A stretch of DNA of 64,000 bases from VXNE01 sp965200505 (GTDB lineage Bacteria > Pseudomonadota > Gammaproteobacteria > Pseudomonadales > Azotimanducaceae): assembly GCA_965200505.1 (NCBI GenBank), contig OZ241343.1, positions 124,001-188,000 of the forward strand, given 5' to 3'. How positions within the stretch are numbered: the first letter of the stretch is position 1; each line of letters starts with the position of its first letter. The position numbers and the translations under genes are program-made. Shown here piece by piece: positions 26,030 to 34,188 of the stretch. The notes under the pieces are model-generated. The model was not told the origin of the DNA. It did no database searches and was given only the letters and a program-made list of their open reading frames with translations.

Positions 26030-27520
26030 CTAGCCGGCCGGCGCCTTGCAGTAGTGGTCGATGAACCGTTGATGCTCCGGCAGTTGCTGCACCAACCGAT
26101 CCACTGACCATTGGATGCCCGACAGGAACCGCGACAGCTCGTCATCCGTCATCATGTTGACGATGGGGTGGTATTGCTCCGGCTCCACCCCCTGCCCCAT
26201 CATCACCTGGATCCATGACGTCTCGCCAAACAGCTCCGTCGGCACCTTGAACACGCGGCCTGCCTGCCTGAAGAGCTCGATGCGATGGTTGAGCGAATCT
26301 GGAACCGCCATGGCGCGGCATTGCCGCCAGAAATCGCTGTCGTCACGCTGCGTCACATGGTAGTGCAGGATGATGAAATCCCGCACGTTGTCGATCTCGA
26401 AGCTCATTTGGTTGTTGAACTCGTTGATGTCGGGTTCCCGGATGCCGTGGTAGGGGAACATCTGCAGCAGGCGGATCACGCTGCGCTGGATCAAATGGAT
26501 GCTGGTGGATTCCAGCGGTTCGATGAAGCCAGAGGCGAGCCCCACCGCGACGCAGTTCTTGTGCCAGTGCCGCCGCCGTTGCCCGGCGCTGAACCGGATG
26601 ATCCTGGGCTCCGTGAGCGCTTTGCCTTCCACGTTGCCGAGCAGCCGCCCCACCGCCTCGTCCTCAGACCAATGGCGGCTGCTGAACACCACGCCGTTGC
26701 CCAACCGGTGCTGCAGGGGGATGCGCCACTGCCAACCGGCGGCGCGGGCCATGGCCCGGGTGTACGGGGTGGGGTGCGCCACGGCGTCGGTTTGCACCGC
26801 CACGGCGCGATCGCAGGGCAGCCAATGCCCCCAATCCTCGTAGTCCACGCCCAGCTGGCCGCCGATCAACAACGCCCGGAAGCCGGTGCAGTCGATGAAC
26901 AGATCACCCTCCAGCCGTTGTCCGGAGCGCAACCGGAGGGCGGTGATGAAGCCATCGTCCGGGTCTTGCTCCACCTGCTCGATCAGCCCCTCCTGACGCT
27001 TGACGCCATACTCCTCGGCGATGCCGCGCAGGAACTTCGCGTACCGCGAGGCGTCGATGTGGTAGGCGTAGTTCAACCCGCTTTTCGGCAGCACGGCGAA
27101 GCGCCCCCGCCGGGCGGCCAACCACTCCTTGCAGTATTCCCCGTATGCGCGGCTGATGCCGAGCTGCTTGCCCTTCAGCCAAAAGTGCTGGAAGCCGGCG
27201 GCCCAACTGTCCTTGCCCGCCCAACCGAAGGAATGGATGTAGTCCTCGCCCACATCGCGCCAACCCTCGAACGAGATGCCGAGCTTGAAGGTGCCCCGCA
27301 CCGCCTTGAGAAAATCCTGCTCCTTCACCTTCAGCAGGTCGTGGAAGGTGATGAGGGTGGGAATGGTGGCCTCACCCACCCCCACCGTGCCAATCTCCTC
27401 AGACTCCACCAAGGTGATGTCCAACGTCTTGCCAATGACCTTGCCGAGGGCCGCGGCGGCCATCCAACCCGCGGTGCCGCCACCGGCGATCACGACCTTG
27501 TGGACTCTGCTGTCTTGCAC
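26030..27520 (-). CDS. Tryptophan-halogenase family flavoprotein (copy A)
   Basis: The 496-residue protein starts at a GTG preceded by TTAGGAGA. It has the FAD motif VIAGGGTAGWMAAAAL (about 10-25), VGVGEATIP (about 46-54), the catalytic-lysine region GTFKLGISFEGW (Lys near 80), the halogenase signature GWQWRIP, and the conserved Glu in FIEPLESTSI. All the residues expected for hypohalous-acid chemistry are present. Genes of this family are nevertheless common in TonB-receptor sugar loci of Xanthomonas, Caulobacter and Alteromonas relatives, where their substrate is unknown. A second copy at 38661-40151 is collinear without any length change. Confidence 0.9.
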   Translation of the reverse strand: MQDSRVHKVVIAGGGTAGWMAAAALGKVIGKTLDITLVESEEIGTVGVGEATIPTLITFHDLLKVKEQDFLKAVRGTFKLGISFEGWRDVGEDYIHSFGWAGKDSWAAGFQHFWLKGKQLGISRAYGEYCKEWLAARRGRFAVLPKSGLNYAYHIDASRYAKFLRGIAEEYGVKRQEGLIEQVEQDPDDGFITALRLRSGQRLEGDLFIDCTGFRALLIGGQLGVDYEDWGHWLPCDRAVAVQTDAVAHPTPYTRAMARAAGWQWRIPLQHRLGNGVVFSSRHWSEDEAVGRLLGNVEGKALTEPRIIRFSAGQRRRHWHKNCVAVGLASGFIEPLESTSIHLIQRSVIRLLQMFPYHGIREPDINEFNNQMSFEIDNVRDFIILHYHVTQRDDSDFWRQCRAMAVPDSLNHRIELFRQAGRVFKVPTELFGETSWIQVMMGQGVEPEQYHPIVNMMTDDELSRFLSGIQWSVDRLVQQLPEHQRFIDHYCKAPAG

Positions 27521-27545
27521 GGCTGTCTCCTAAAGAAGTGCTGGG

Positions 27546-28565
27546 CTAGCCGCCCAACTTGTGCGCGAGTTTCGCCCGCAACTGCTTCGCCGCCGCCTCG
27601 CTGAGCGGCGCCAGGCAGCCCCGGCCGGGTGGTGGAATGTGCCCGTGGGTGGCCTCGCCGGCATCGAACACATAGTGGTTGAAGAGGCCGCGCCAGATCG
27701 CCCGTTGCCGCGGCGGCAACCCCCGCAAGGCCAAGATGCCATGCACCAGGGCGTCGGCCGGGGAGCCAAGGTAGGCCGGGCTCGCAAGCCACCAATAATT
27801 GACGAGCAGGTTGAACGGCGCCAAGGACTCCACATGGTGCCACCACATGCTGGGAATGAAGAGCGCGTCGCCGGGCCGCAACGTGGCCGCCTTGGCATGG
27901 CGCATCGCTTCGGCAAAGCGCGCGTGGCGGGCGAAATCCGGCGCGGCGAAATCGACCAAGCTGATGGGCTGGCCGGCCGGCGTGTTGTCCAGCGGCCCGA
28001 CATAGAGGTTGGGCAACTGTTCCGGCGGCAGCAACACGAAACGTCGTGTGCCCGCCACCACGCAGGCCAGGTTGTTGGGGAAGTCATAGTGGGCGGCGAT
28101 GCGCGCCTCGTTGCCGAGCCAAAAGCTGACCACGGCGTCATCCGCCGGCACGGCCACGTCGTTGTCGGCGCGGAAGCCCGGCAGCCAAGCCTCCACCGCG
28201 GTGGAGCCGATGTAGATGGAGGCCAAGTGCGCCGCCCGCTCCGTCGCCGCCAACTGTTCCAGCACTTGCGCCAACGTGGCCCGGCCGCGTTGGAAGTTGA
28301 AGCCGGTGCAATCCGCGTTGTAGAAGAAGCGCCCGTTCGCCTCTTCGCCCCCCGCGTACACCGTGAGGGGCCGCTCGTTCCAGAACCGCGCCAGATAGCG
28401 CGTGGCGGAGGCCAGCGATTCGTCGCACTCCCGCACCGCCGGCCAATGGTTGACGAAGCCCCTCAAGATCGCGGGCTCGTGGCCCTCGAACAGCGCCGCT
28501 GGAAGCTCGCCGGCAGGCACCTCCACGCACGCCACCGAAGGCAGCTCAGCCCGCCAATCCATCAC
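27546..28565 (-). CDS. Cupin-like (JmjC-fold) putative Fe(II)/2-oxoglutarate oxygenase
   Basis: The 339-residue protein has the cupin_8/JmjC architecture. PAILRGFVNHWPA near residues 31-43 is the typical N-terminal motif, the iron site is HYDFPNN (HxD near residue 159) and a distal His lies in SMWWHHVESL near residue 245. A NYWW segment follows. Family members hydroxylate proteins or other substrates. It starts at two consecutive ATG codons (28565 and 28562) inside the tail of the SapC gene, a 17-20 bp overlap that indicates tight coupling. It is a regular companion of SapC and halogenase-like genes in TonB sugar loci, but its substrate is unknown. Confidence 0.85.
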   Translation of the reverse strand: MMDWRAELPSVACVEVPAGELPAALFEGHEPAILRGFVNHWPAVRECDESLASATRYLARFWNERPLTVYAGGEEANGRFFYNADCTGFNFQRGRATLAQVLEQLAATERAAHLASIYIGSTAVEAWLPGFRADNDVAVPADDAVVSFWLGNEARIAAHYDFPNNLACVVAGTRRFVLLPPEQLPNLYVGPLDNTPAGQPISLVDFAAPDFARHARFAEAMRHAKAATLRPGDALFIPSMWWHHVESLAPFNLLVNYWWLASPAYLGSPADALVHGILALRGLPPRQRAIWRGLFNHYVFDAGEATHGHIPPPGRGCLAPLSEAAAKQLRAKLAHKLGG

Positions 28566-29289
28566 TCGCCTCCACCGTGCGGTTCTTCATCTCCACCAAG
28601 CGTTGGATGTTGCCCATCGAGGCCAAGACCATAAAGAGGGGCATCAAGAAGCCTTGCGCCTGAAAGTCCTCCAACACCTCGCCCGGGAGTTCCTGCACCT
28701 GCTGCTCGGCGAGGCAGTGGAAGCCAAGCAACTGGTTCCGCGAGCCGTCGCGCAGCGGTATGTCCAGCGTCACCGCCTCGATGAGGTCTCGCTCTTCCAG
28801 TGCCTTGACGAACGCCTTGCCGTGGGCGACGCCATCGTAGATGCCCTCCAACAGGTCCGCCGCGCTCTCCAAGAAGTCTGTGCGCCCGCCCAACGGGTGA
28901 AACAAAGCCTCTCCGGCTTCGGTGTTCACCCGCGGATGATCCATGTCCAAGGACAACACCCGCATCAGGTCGCCGTCGCTTGCATCCTGGGGCCTTTGGA
29001 AGCCGATGAGAAAGGGTTCCCGGCGCAGCATGGCGGGAATGTAGGCGGCTTGCCAGCCATCCGGGCCAAGAAACAGGTTCTCGCCCTGCTCGAAACCCAA
29101 CAGCGCCACGGGCAGGAAGCCACCGGCGGCTTCCTGCTGAAACAAGATGGGATAGAACGCCTGCACGTTGCGGAACTCGAACGGGAAGGTGGGCGCCAGC
29201 ATTTGGTTGTCGCCATAGCGGGCCGAGCGCTCCGTGATGATCTTCACGTCCTGATGATCGACGTTGTTCAAGAGGGCGTAGTTGGCCAT
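28546..29289 (-). CDS. SapC family protein
   Basis: The 247-residue protein has the SapC hallmarks: a start with NNVDHQDVKI, then PTFPFEFRNVQAFYPILFQ (about residues 33-51), ALLGFEQGENLFL, and RREPFLIGF. The name comes from a Campylobacter S-layer region, but in gammaproteobacteria these cytoplasmic proteins occur beside TonB receptors and halogenase-like genes in glycan loci. No catalytic residues are recognised. The gene lies 11 bp after the second halogenase-like gene and overlaps the cupin gene, so it is part of the same transcript. Confidence 0.88.
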   Translation of the reverse strand: MANYALLNNVDHQDVKIITERSARYGDNQMLAPTFPFEFRNVQAFYPILFQQEAAGGFLPVALLGFEQGENLFLGPDGWQAAYIPAMLRREPFLIGFQRPQDASDGDLMRVLSLDMDHPRVNTEAGEALFHPLGGRTDFLESAADLLEGIYDGVAHGKAFVKALEERDLIEAVTLDIPLRDGSRNQLLGFHCLAEQQVQELPGEVLEDFQAQGFLMPLFMVLASMGNIQRLVEMKNRTVEASDGLAG

Positions 29290-29300
29290 GCGCGGGGCCC

Positions 29301-30848
29301 CTAAGCCGCCCGTTGCCGAAAGGCCCGCAGCAATCGCCGGTTGGTCGGCAAGGCCCGCACCAGCTTGTTCGCCTCAGCCTGCGTCTTGGCGAACGCCGCC
29401 TCCGCCCGCCGGCGGCTTGGCCCGCATTGGTCCACCACCGGGTAACGTGGCCTGAACCCCAAGCCATACAGCACATATTGGTAACTGGCCGATGGAAACA
29501 GTTCGTCGAGCATGGGGGCGTCGTCGTGCCAAGGGGGTTGCTGCCGCCACAGCACCAGTTTCTCGGCGAGCCCGTCCGGGCACGTCGCCGGAGCGCGGTG
29601 ATCCTGCCAATAGGCGCCGTCGCGGCTTGACAACACATAGTGCAGTTTCAGGAACTCGATGATGCGTTGCCAATGGCGTCGCATCTTCGCGTTGAAGCGC
29701 TTGGCCACCACGGCCATGATCTCCCGGTCACGCGGGAATTGTTGGCCGATGATGGCGGCGGCCTGCTCAATGAGTGCCAACGCGGATGCCTCCAACGGCT
29801 CGACGAAGCCGGCCGAGAGGCCCACCGCCACGCAGTTCCTCGTCCAAGGCTCGTCCCGGTAGCCGGGTCGAAAGGGAATGGTGCGATAGTTGAGGGCGTC
29901 GAGGTCGATGCCTGGGGCAGTGTGCGCGATGTGGGCCTTGAGGGCGCCCAAGGCGGCGTCTTCGTCGATGTGTGCCTGCGAATGGACGAAGCCCAGGCCG
30001 CGCCGCCCGGCGAGGCCAATGTCCCAAATCCAGCCGGCCGCCTGGGCCGTGGCGCAAGTGGCCGAGGCGATGGGGTCTTCCACATTCGCGTAGGGCACCT
30101 GCACGGCGATGGCGCGGTCATTGAACAACCAAGGCGCGGCGGACACGAACCGGCTGCCGCAGTGTTCGCCAATCAAGAGCGCCCGTTGCCCGGTGCAATC
30201 CACGAACAGCTCCCCCGCCACCCGTTGCCCGCCGCGCAGCACGAGGGCCGCCAAGTCGCCATCGGCATGGCAGTCAACGCCATCGACGGTGCCGTGGAGG
30301 TGCGTCACGCCCAGTTGCTCCACGGCATGGCGCCGCAGCAGTTCGGCGAACTGGGCCGCATCCAAGTGATAGCCGTAGTTCACGGTGAAGGCATAGTCTG
30401 GCGCGCTGGCCTGCTTGGGCGCCAAGCCCCGCCCAATGACGCTGGCCTGGGGCGTCACCGCCGCCGCGAACGGCGTGGCGCCGCCTTGCGCCAACCAGTG
30501 CCGGGCGGGATTGAGGCTCGCGTACTCCGCCGGCCAGCTGAACGGATGGCAGTAATCGTCGGCGCCATCGTCTTGGGCCCAGCCGAAGAAGCGCGTGCCC
30601 TGCTTGAAGCTCGCCTCGGCGCCGGCGATGAAGTCGCCCTCCGGCAGGCCGATGCGCTGCAAGGTCATGCGCATCGATGGCCAAGTGCCTTCGCCGACGC
30701 CAATGGTCGGCACATCCGGCGATTCCACGAGCACCACCAACGGCGTCTCGGCGCCGTTGCGCCGGCGCTCGGCCGCCACCACGCTGGCCGTGAGCCAACC
30801 GGCCGTGCCACCACCCACGATCACCGCTGTCCGGGTCGGACGATTCAT
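29301..30848 (-). CDS. Tryptophan-halogenase family flavoprotein (divergent copy B)
   Basis: The 515-residue protein starts at the ATG before NRPTRTAVIVGGGTAGW. It shares the FAD motif, IGVGEGTWPSMR, the lysine region EASFKQGTRFFGW (Lys near 89), and FVEPLEASALALIE with its Glu. The usual WxWxIP signature reads GWIWDIGL, with Gly instead of Pro. It is clearly a different subfamily from copies A and C, and the altered motif may change the halide or substrate channel. It follows the TonB receptor by 102 bp and precedes SapC by 11 bp. No flavin reductase partner lies in the window. Confidence 0.88.
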   Translation of the reverse strand: MNRPTRTAVIVGGGTAGWLTASVVAAERRRNGAETPLVVLVESPDVPTIGVGEGTWPSMRMTLQRIGLPEGDFIAGAEASFKQGTRFFGWAQDDGADDYCHPFSWPAEYASLNPARHWLAQGGATPFAAAVTPQASVIGRGLAPKQASAPDYAFTVNYGYHLDAAQFAELLRRHAVEQLGVTHLHGTVDGVDCHADGDLAALVLRGGQRVAGELFVDCTGQRALLIGEHCGSRFVSAAPWLFNDRAIAVQVPYANVEDPIASATCATAQAAGWIWDIGLAGRRGLGFVHSQAHIDEDAALGALKAHIAHTAPGIDLDALNYRTIPFRPGYRDEPWTRNCVAVGLSAGFVEPLEASALALIEQAAAIIGQQFPRDREIMAVVAKRFNAKMRRHWQRIIEFLKLHYVLSSRDGAYWQDHRAPATCPDGLAEKLVLWRQQPPWHDDAPMLDELFPSASYQYVLYGLGFRPRYPVVDQCGPSRRRAEAAFAKTQAEANKLVRALPTNRRLLRAFRQRAA

Positions 30849-30950
30849 GGCGCCCTGTTGCCACGCCGGCTCCGGCGAACCAAACCGGATGGTACTACGC
30901 GACCGCCGCCGGCGATGGGCCGCGACCAAGCGCCCGCTTGCCCGCCGACG

Positions 30951-33944
30951 CTAGAACTTGTACCGGAAGCCGATGTTGTAGCGTGTGCCCAGCTGGTCCG
31001 CGAACAGCGTTTGCCGTTCGTCCCGCCCGAAGATGTGCGCCGTCTCGTTGGTGATGTTGAGCACGTCCAGATACACCTGCATCTGGTCGGTGAACCAGTA
31101 GCTCGCGCTCATGTCCAACTGTTGGTACGGCGCCACGTAGGTGGGCGGCCCGGCGCCCACGTTCGGTTGCCCCGTGCCGGCCAGGAACTCGTCGCGCCAG
31201 TTGTAGGCCACCCGCACGCTGATGTCGTTCTTGTCGTAGAACGCGATGACGTTGGCGGAGTCCGACAGGCCAAACAGCACGAATTGCTGCAGCAAGCTGA
31301 AGTTGTCGTATTCCACGTTCGCTTTGACCAGCGTGGCGTTGACGATGGCGCCGAAGCCGCTGTCGCCGAAGTTGTGCTGCACCACGAACTCCCAGCCCTT
31401 CATGGTCGCCTGCTCGATGTTCACCGGCACCGTCAGATTGAACGGCGCGGCTGGGTCTCGTCCGGCCACGCCGGAGATGACGCCGGTTTCCGTATCGACC
31501 CCCTCGGCATCAGCGCGGTTGTTGATGATCCAGGAGTACAGGGTGCCGCCGTCTGAGCTGCCGGTGGCCTGTCGCGCCTCGTCACCCAACGGCCCCAACG
31601 CGGGATGTGGCAGGTTGAACACCGTCTCCACCACGGCTGAACTGCCGATGAAGTTCTCCACGTCCTTGTGGAAGTAGCCGGCGGCGACGTAGCTGTCATC
31701 GCCGTAGTACCACTCCACGGACAAGTCGATGTTGCTCGACTCGAATGGCAGCAAGGCCGGGTTGCCCCGGTTGCCGGTGCCGCCGTCGATGCGCACCAAG
31801 GAGTTGATGGTCTGGCCGCCTTGGATGTCGTTGTAATTCGGCCGGGTGATGGTTTCGCTGTAGGAGATGCGCCCCACCAAGTCATCCCGCAGGCCAATCT
31901 TGAAATCGACGTTGGGGAGCACGACGTCGTAGTCGCCCTCCAAGGACGTGAACTCCGGGTTCGCCGCCTGCACCGCCGACAACTCGTTGCCAGACACCCA
32001 GTTGATGGCCGTGTAGGCCGGCGACAATGCCCGTGAGGAGATGTCCGTCTGCTCGTAGCGGAGGCCCACGCGCACGTCGATCGGCATGGCGCCGGCCTCG
32101 AACGACAGGTTCACTTGGACGTAGGCGGCGGCGGAGTCCTCCTCGGTGCGCCGGTCCGATGTGTAGTTGTCGGAGGCGCAGAGGCCCGTGCCGCATGGCC
32201 CCATGTCCGTCAATTGGAAGATGTTCGCCTCGCCGGACGCCATGAGGGCCTCGGTTCGCTCGATCAAGGCCACCATGTCGAAGGTGTAGAAGTCCGTCTG
32301 CCGACGCGGGTCGTCACCGCCCGGAATCTCGTCGAACGCATCCGCGGCCGAGGCCGGGCGCATGAGGTCCGAAATGGCGCCCAATGGCGTTTGCTGGTTG
32401 TTCCAAGCGTCGCGCTGCACCACGGACGACGCCGAGCGGTTGTTCACCTCGGTCATCTGGATGCCGAAGTCGATGCTCTCGATGAAGCCGAAGTCGAAGT
32501 CGTAGGTGCCGCCTACCTCGGTCTGCGTGATGTCCATCTTCGAGTAGTCGTTGGTGAACACGCTGCCCGTGACTTGCATGTCATCCGGCGACAGTGGATC
32601 GGCCAAGCCGAGCTGCAGGATGGGCAGTTCGCGACCGAAGTAGCCGGTGGTGCGCTCCCGCGTCCAAGCGGCGATGGAGAGCAGGGACGAACTGCCGTAG
32701 GGGCTGTCCGGAGAGCGTTCGGCGGAGGAGTCGTGGTAATCGAACTCCACGGACAGCCGATCGGAAACGTCCCACAGCAAGTTGAGGCCCACGGCGCCGT
32801 TTTCCGCCACGAAGGCGTCGTTGCCGGCACCCATGGCGAAATCGCTGTCGGCGAGGTTCTCCGTGTATTCCAACGGCGTGGCTTGCGGGCCATCCGTCCA
32901 ATTGGTCTCTTGGGCGCCGAAGTTGAACCAGGCCGAGAGGTTGTTGTAGGTGCGTTGCAGCTCCAATTCCGAGTAGGTGTAGTCCAAGGTGGCTTCCACC
33001 TGCTCGCTGGGCTGCCACTGCAGGGTGAGCTGGCCGTTGGTGCGCACCCGGTCGTATTCGGCCAGCTCGTAGCCGATGTTCTGGGGCACCGAGTACAGGT
33101 CATCGTCGGTCGGGCGGTTTTGCTGATTGGCGTCCCCGGCCGGGGGGATGCCGCCCCATTCCGAGCGGCCCACGCCGCACCAACAGTTGTTCACGTCGCC
33201 TTCGAAGGTGCGCCAGCCGGCCACGCTGGCGCGGTTGACGGCGCTGTTGCGCTCCTGCCGCACGGCGCTCAGGGCGACGCCGAAGGTGTCCTCGGCGAAG
33301 GTGTTCGAGAACAGCGCCGACAACTCGCCGGTCCATGACGAGCCCTTGTCCGTGGAATCGTCGTGGACGCCGCTGGCGGCGGCGGTGAACTGAACGCCGG
33401 GCGCATCGAGGGGCCGGGTGGTGCGGATGTTGATGGTGGAGCCGATGCCGCCGGTGGGCACGTTGGCCTGGCCACTCTTGTAAACCTCCACCGCGGCGAT
33501 GCCTTCCGAGGCCAGATTGCCGAAGTCGAAGGAGCGGCTGGTGCCGGCGCTGGTCGCCAATTGGCGGCCGTTCAACAACACCAGATTGAATTCGGGGCCG
33601 AAGCCGCGCACGGTGACCCGGGCGCCTTCGCCGCGCTCGCGGTCGATGGACACGCCGGTGATGCGCTGCAGGGATTCGGCCAAGTTGCCATCTGGGAAGT
33701 CGCCAATGTCTTCGGCGGTGATGGCATCCACCACGCCGTCGCGGGCGCGCTTGAGTTCCATGGAGCGCTTCAAGCTCTGGCGAATGCCGACCACGACGAT
33801 CTCCTCGATCGGCCTCGCCTGGCCATTCGCGGCACTTGCGGGCTCCGCCTGCGCGTAGGCCGCCGGCGCACCCACCGCCATCCCCTTCAACGCGAGGGAC
33901 ACCGCCAAAGTGAGCGGAGACTTCTTGAAGAGCTCGTTACCCAT
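30951..33944 (-). CDS. TonB-dependent outer-membrane receptor (glycan uptake type)
   Basis: The 997-residue protein starts at an ATG with a GGAGGAGAA ribosome site. A signal peptide (about residues 1-33, ending AYAQ) is followed by the TonB box region EEIVVVGIRQSLKRSMELKR. The plug domain is seen in DGNLAESLQRITGVSIDRERGEGARVTVRGFGPEFNLVLLNGR, and a long beta-barrel ends in the usual terminal Phe (GFRYKF). Two vicinal-looking Cys pairs occur in extracellular loops (NNCWCGVG and CGTGLC). It matches the Xanthomonas/Caulobacter receptor subgroup that imports oligosaccharides. Its upstream region carries two LacI-type operators and a consensus -35, so expression is probably substrate-induced. Confidence 0.94.
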   Translation of the reverse strand: MGNELFKKSPLTLAVSLALKGMAVGAPAAYAQAEPASAANGQARPIEEIVVVGIRQSLKRSMELKRARDGVVDAITAEDIGDFPDGNLAESLQRITGVSIDRERGEGARVTVRGFGPEFNLVLLNGRQLATSAGTSRSFDFGNLASEGIAAVEVYKSGQANVPTGGIGSTINIRTTRPLDAPGVQFTAAASGVHDDSTDKGSSWTGELSALFSNTFAEDTFGVALSAVRQERNSAVNRASVAGWRTFEGDVNNCWCGVGRSEWGGIPPAGDANQQNRPTDDDLYSVPQNIGYELAEYDRVRTNGQLTLQWQPSEQVEATLDYTYSELELQRTYNNLSAWFNFGAQETNWTDGPQATPLEYTENLADSDFAMGAGNDAFVAENGAVGLNLLWDVSDRLSVEFDYHDSSAERSPDSPYGSSSLLSIAAWTRERTTGYFGRELPILQLGLADPLSPDDMQVTGSVFTNDYSKMDITQTEVGGTYDFDFGFIESIDFGIQMTEVNNRSASSVVQRDAWNNQQTPLGAISDLMRPASAADAFDEIPGGDDPRRQTDFYTFDMVALIERTEALMASGEANIFQLTDMGPCGTGLCASDNYTSDRRTEEDSAAAYVQVNLSFEAGAMPIDVRVGLRYEQTDISSRALSPAYTAINWVSGNELSAVQAANPEFTSLEGDYDVVLPNVDFKIGLRDDLVGRISYSETITRPNYNDIQGGQTINSLVRIDGGTGNRGNPALLPFESSNIDLSVEWYYGDDSYVAAGYFHKDVENFIGSSAVVETVFNLPHPALGPLGDEARQATGSSDGGTLYSWIINNRADAEGVDTETGVISGVAGRDPAAPFNLTVPVNIEQATMKGWEFVVQHNFGDSGFGAIVNATLVKANVEYDNFSLLQQFVLFGLSDSANVIAFYDKNDISVRVAYNWRDEFLAGTGQPNVGAGPPTYVAPYQQLDMSASYWFTDQMQVYLDVLNITNETAHIFGRDERQTLFADQLGTRYNIGFRYKF

Positions 33945-34032
33945 TGCGGGTTCTCCTCCCTGGTTCATTTGCCGGTACACGCCCACTCCCGGCGATGCTC
34001 AAGCACCGTGGCAGCCGCGCCGCGCCGCAAAA

Positions 34033-34046
34033 TGACAACGCTGTCA
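34033..34046. promoter_or_regulatory. LacI-type operator O1 upstream of the TonB receptor
   Basis: TGACAACGCTGTCA is a near-perfect 14-bp palindrome (5-bp arms TGACA/TGTCA around a central CG). Exactly the same sequence, in opposite orientation, lies upstream of the clan-A glycoside hydrolase at 37455-37468. It sits just downstream of the candidate -10 box, over the expected transcription start, a classic repressor position. Confidence 0.75.
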
Positions 34047-34052
34047 CCTAGC

Positions 34053-34081
34053 CATATACGGAACGGCGACAACGATGTCAA
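34053..34081 (-). promoter_or_regulatory. Sigma-70 promoter of the TonB-receptor operon
   Basis: On the minus strand a perfect TTGACA (34076-34081) is followed after 17 bp by TATATG (34053-34058). The -35 is embedded in the second operator copy and the start site falls in the first. The predicted leader to the receptor ATG is about 100 bases. Confidence 0.7.
34067..34080. promoter_or_regulatory. LacI-type operator O2 overlapping the -35 box
   Basis: CGACAACGATGTCA differs from O1 at two positions. Its centre is 34 bp from that of O1, about three helical turns, so two repressor dimers could bind on the same face of the DNA. It covers most of the TTGACA box. Confidence 0.65.
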
Positions 34082-34188
34082 TAGCTCTCCCCAAAAAAAG
34101 ATTTCCACGCAGGTTGCGCCCGCCGCCGGTGCTCACAGCCATCCCTTGGTCGGCCCAAGGGAGTGGCGTCGGCATCCGTCGCCCCGGC

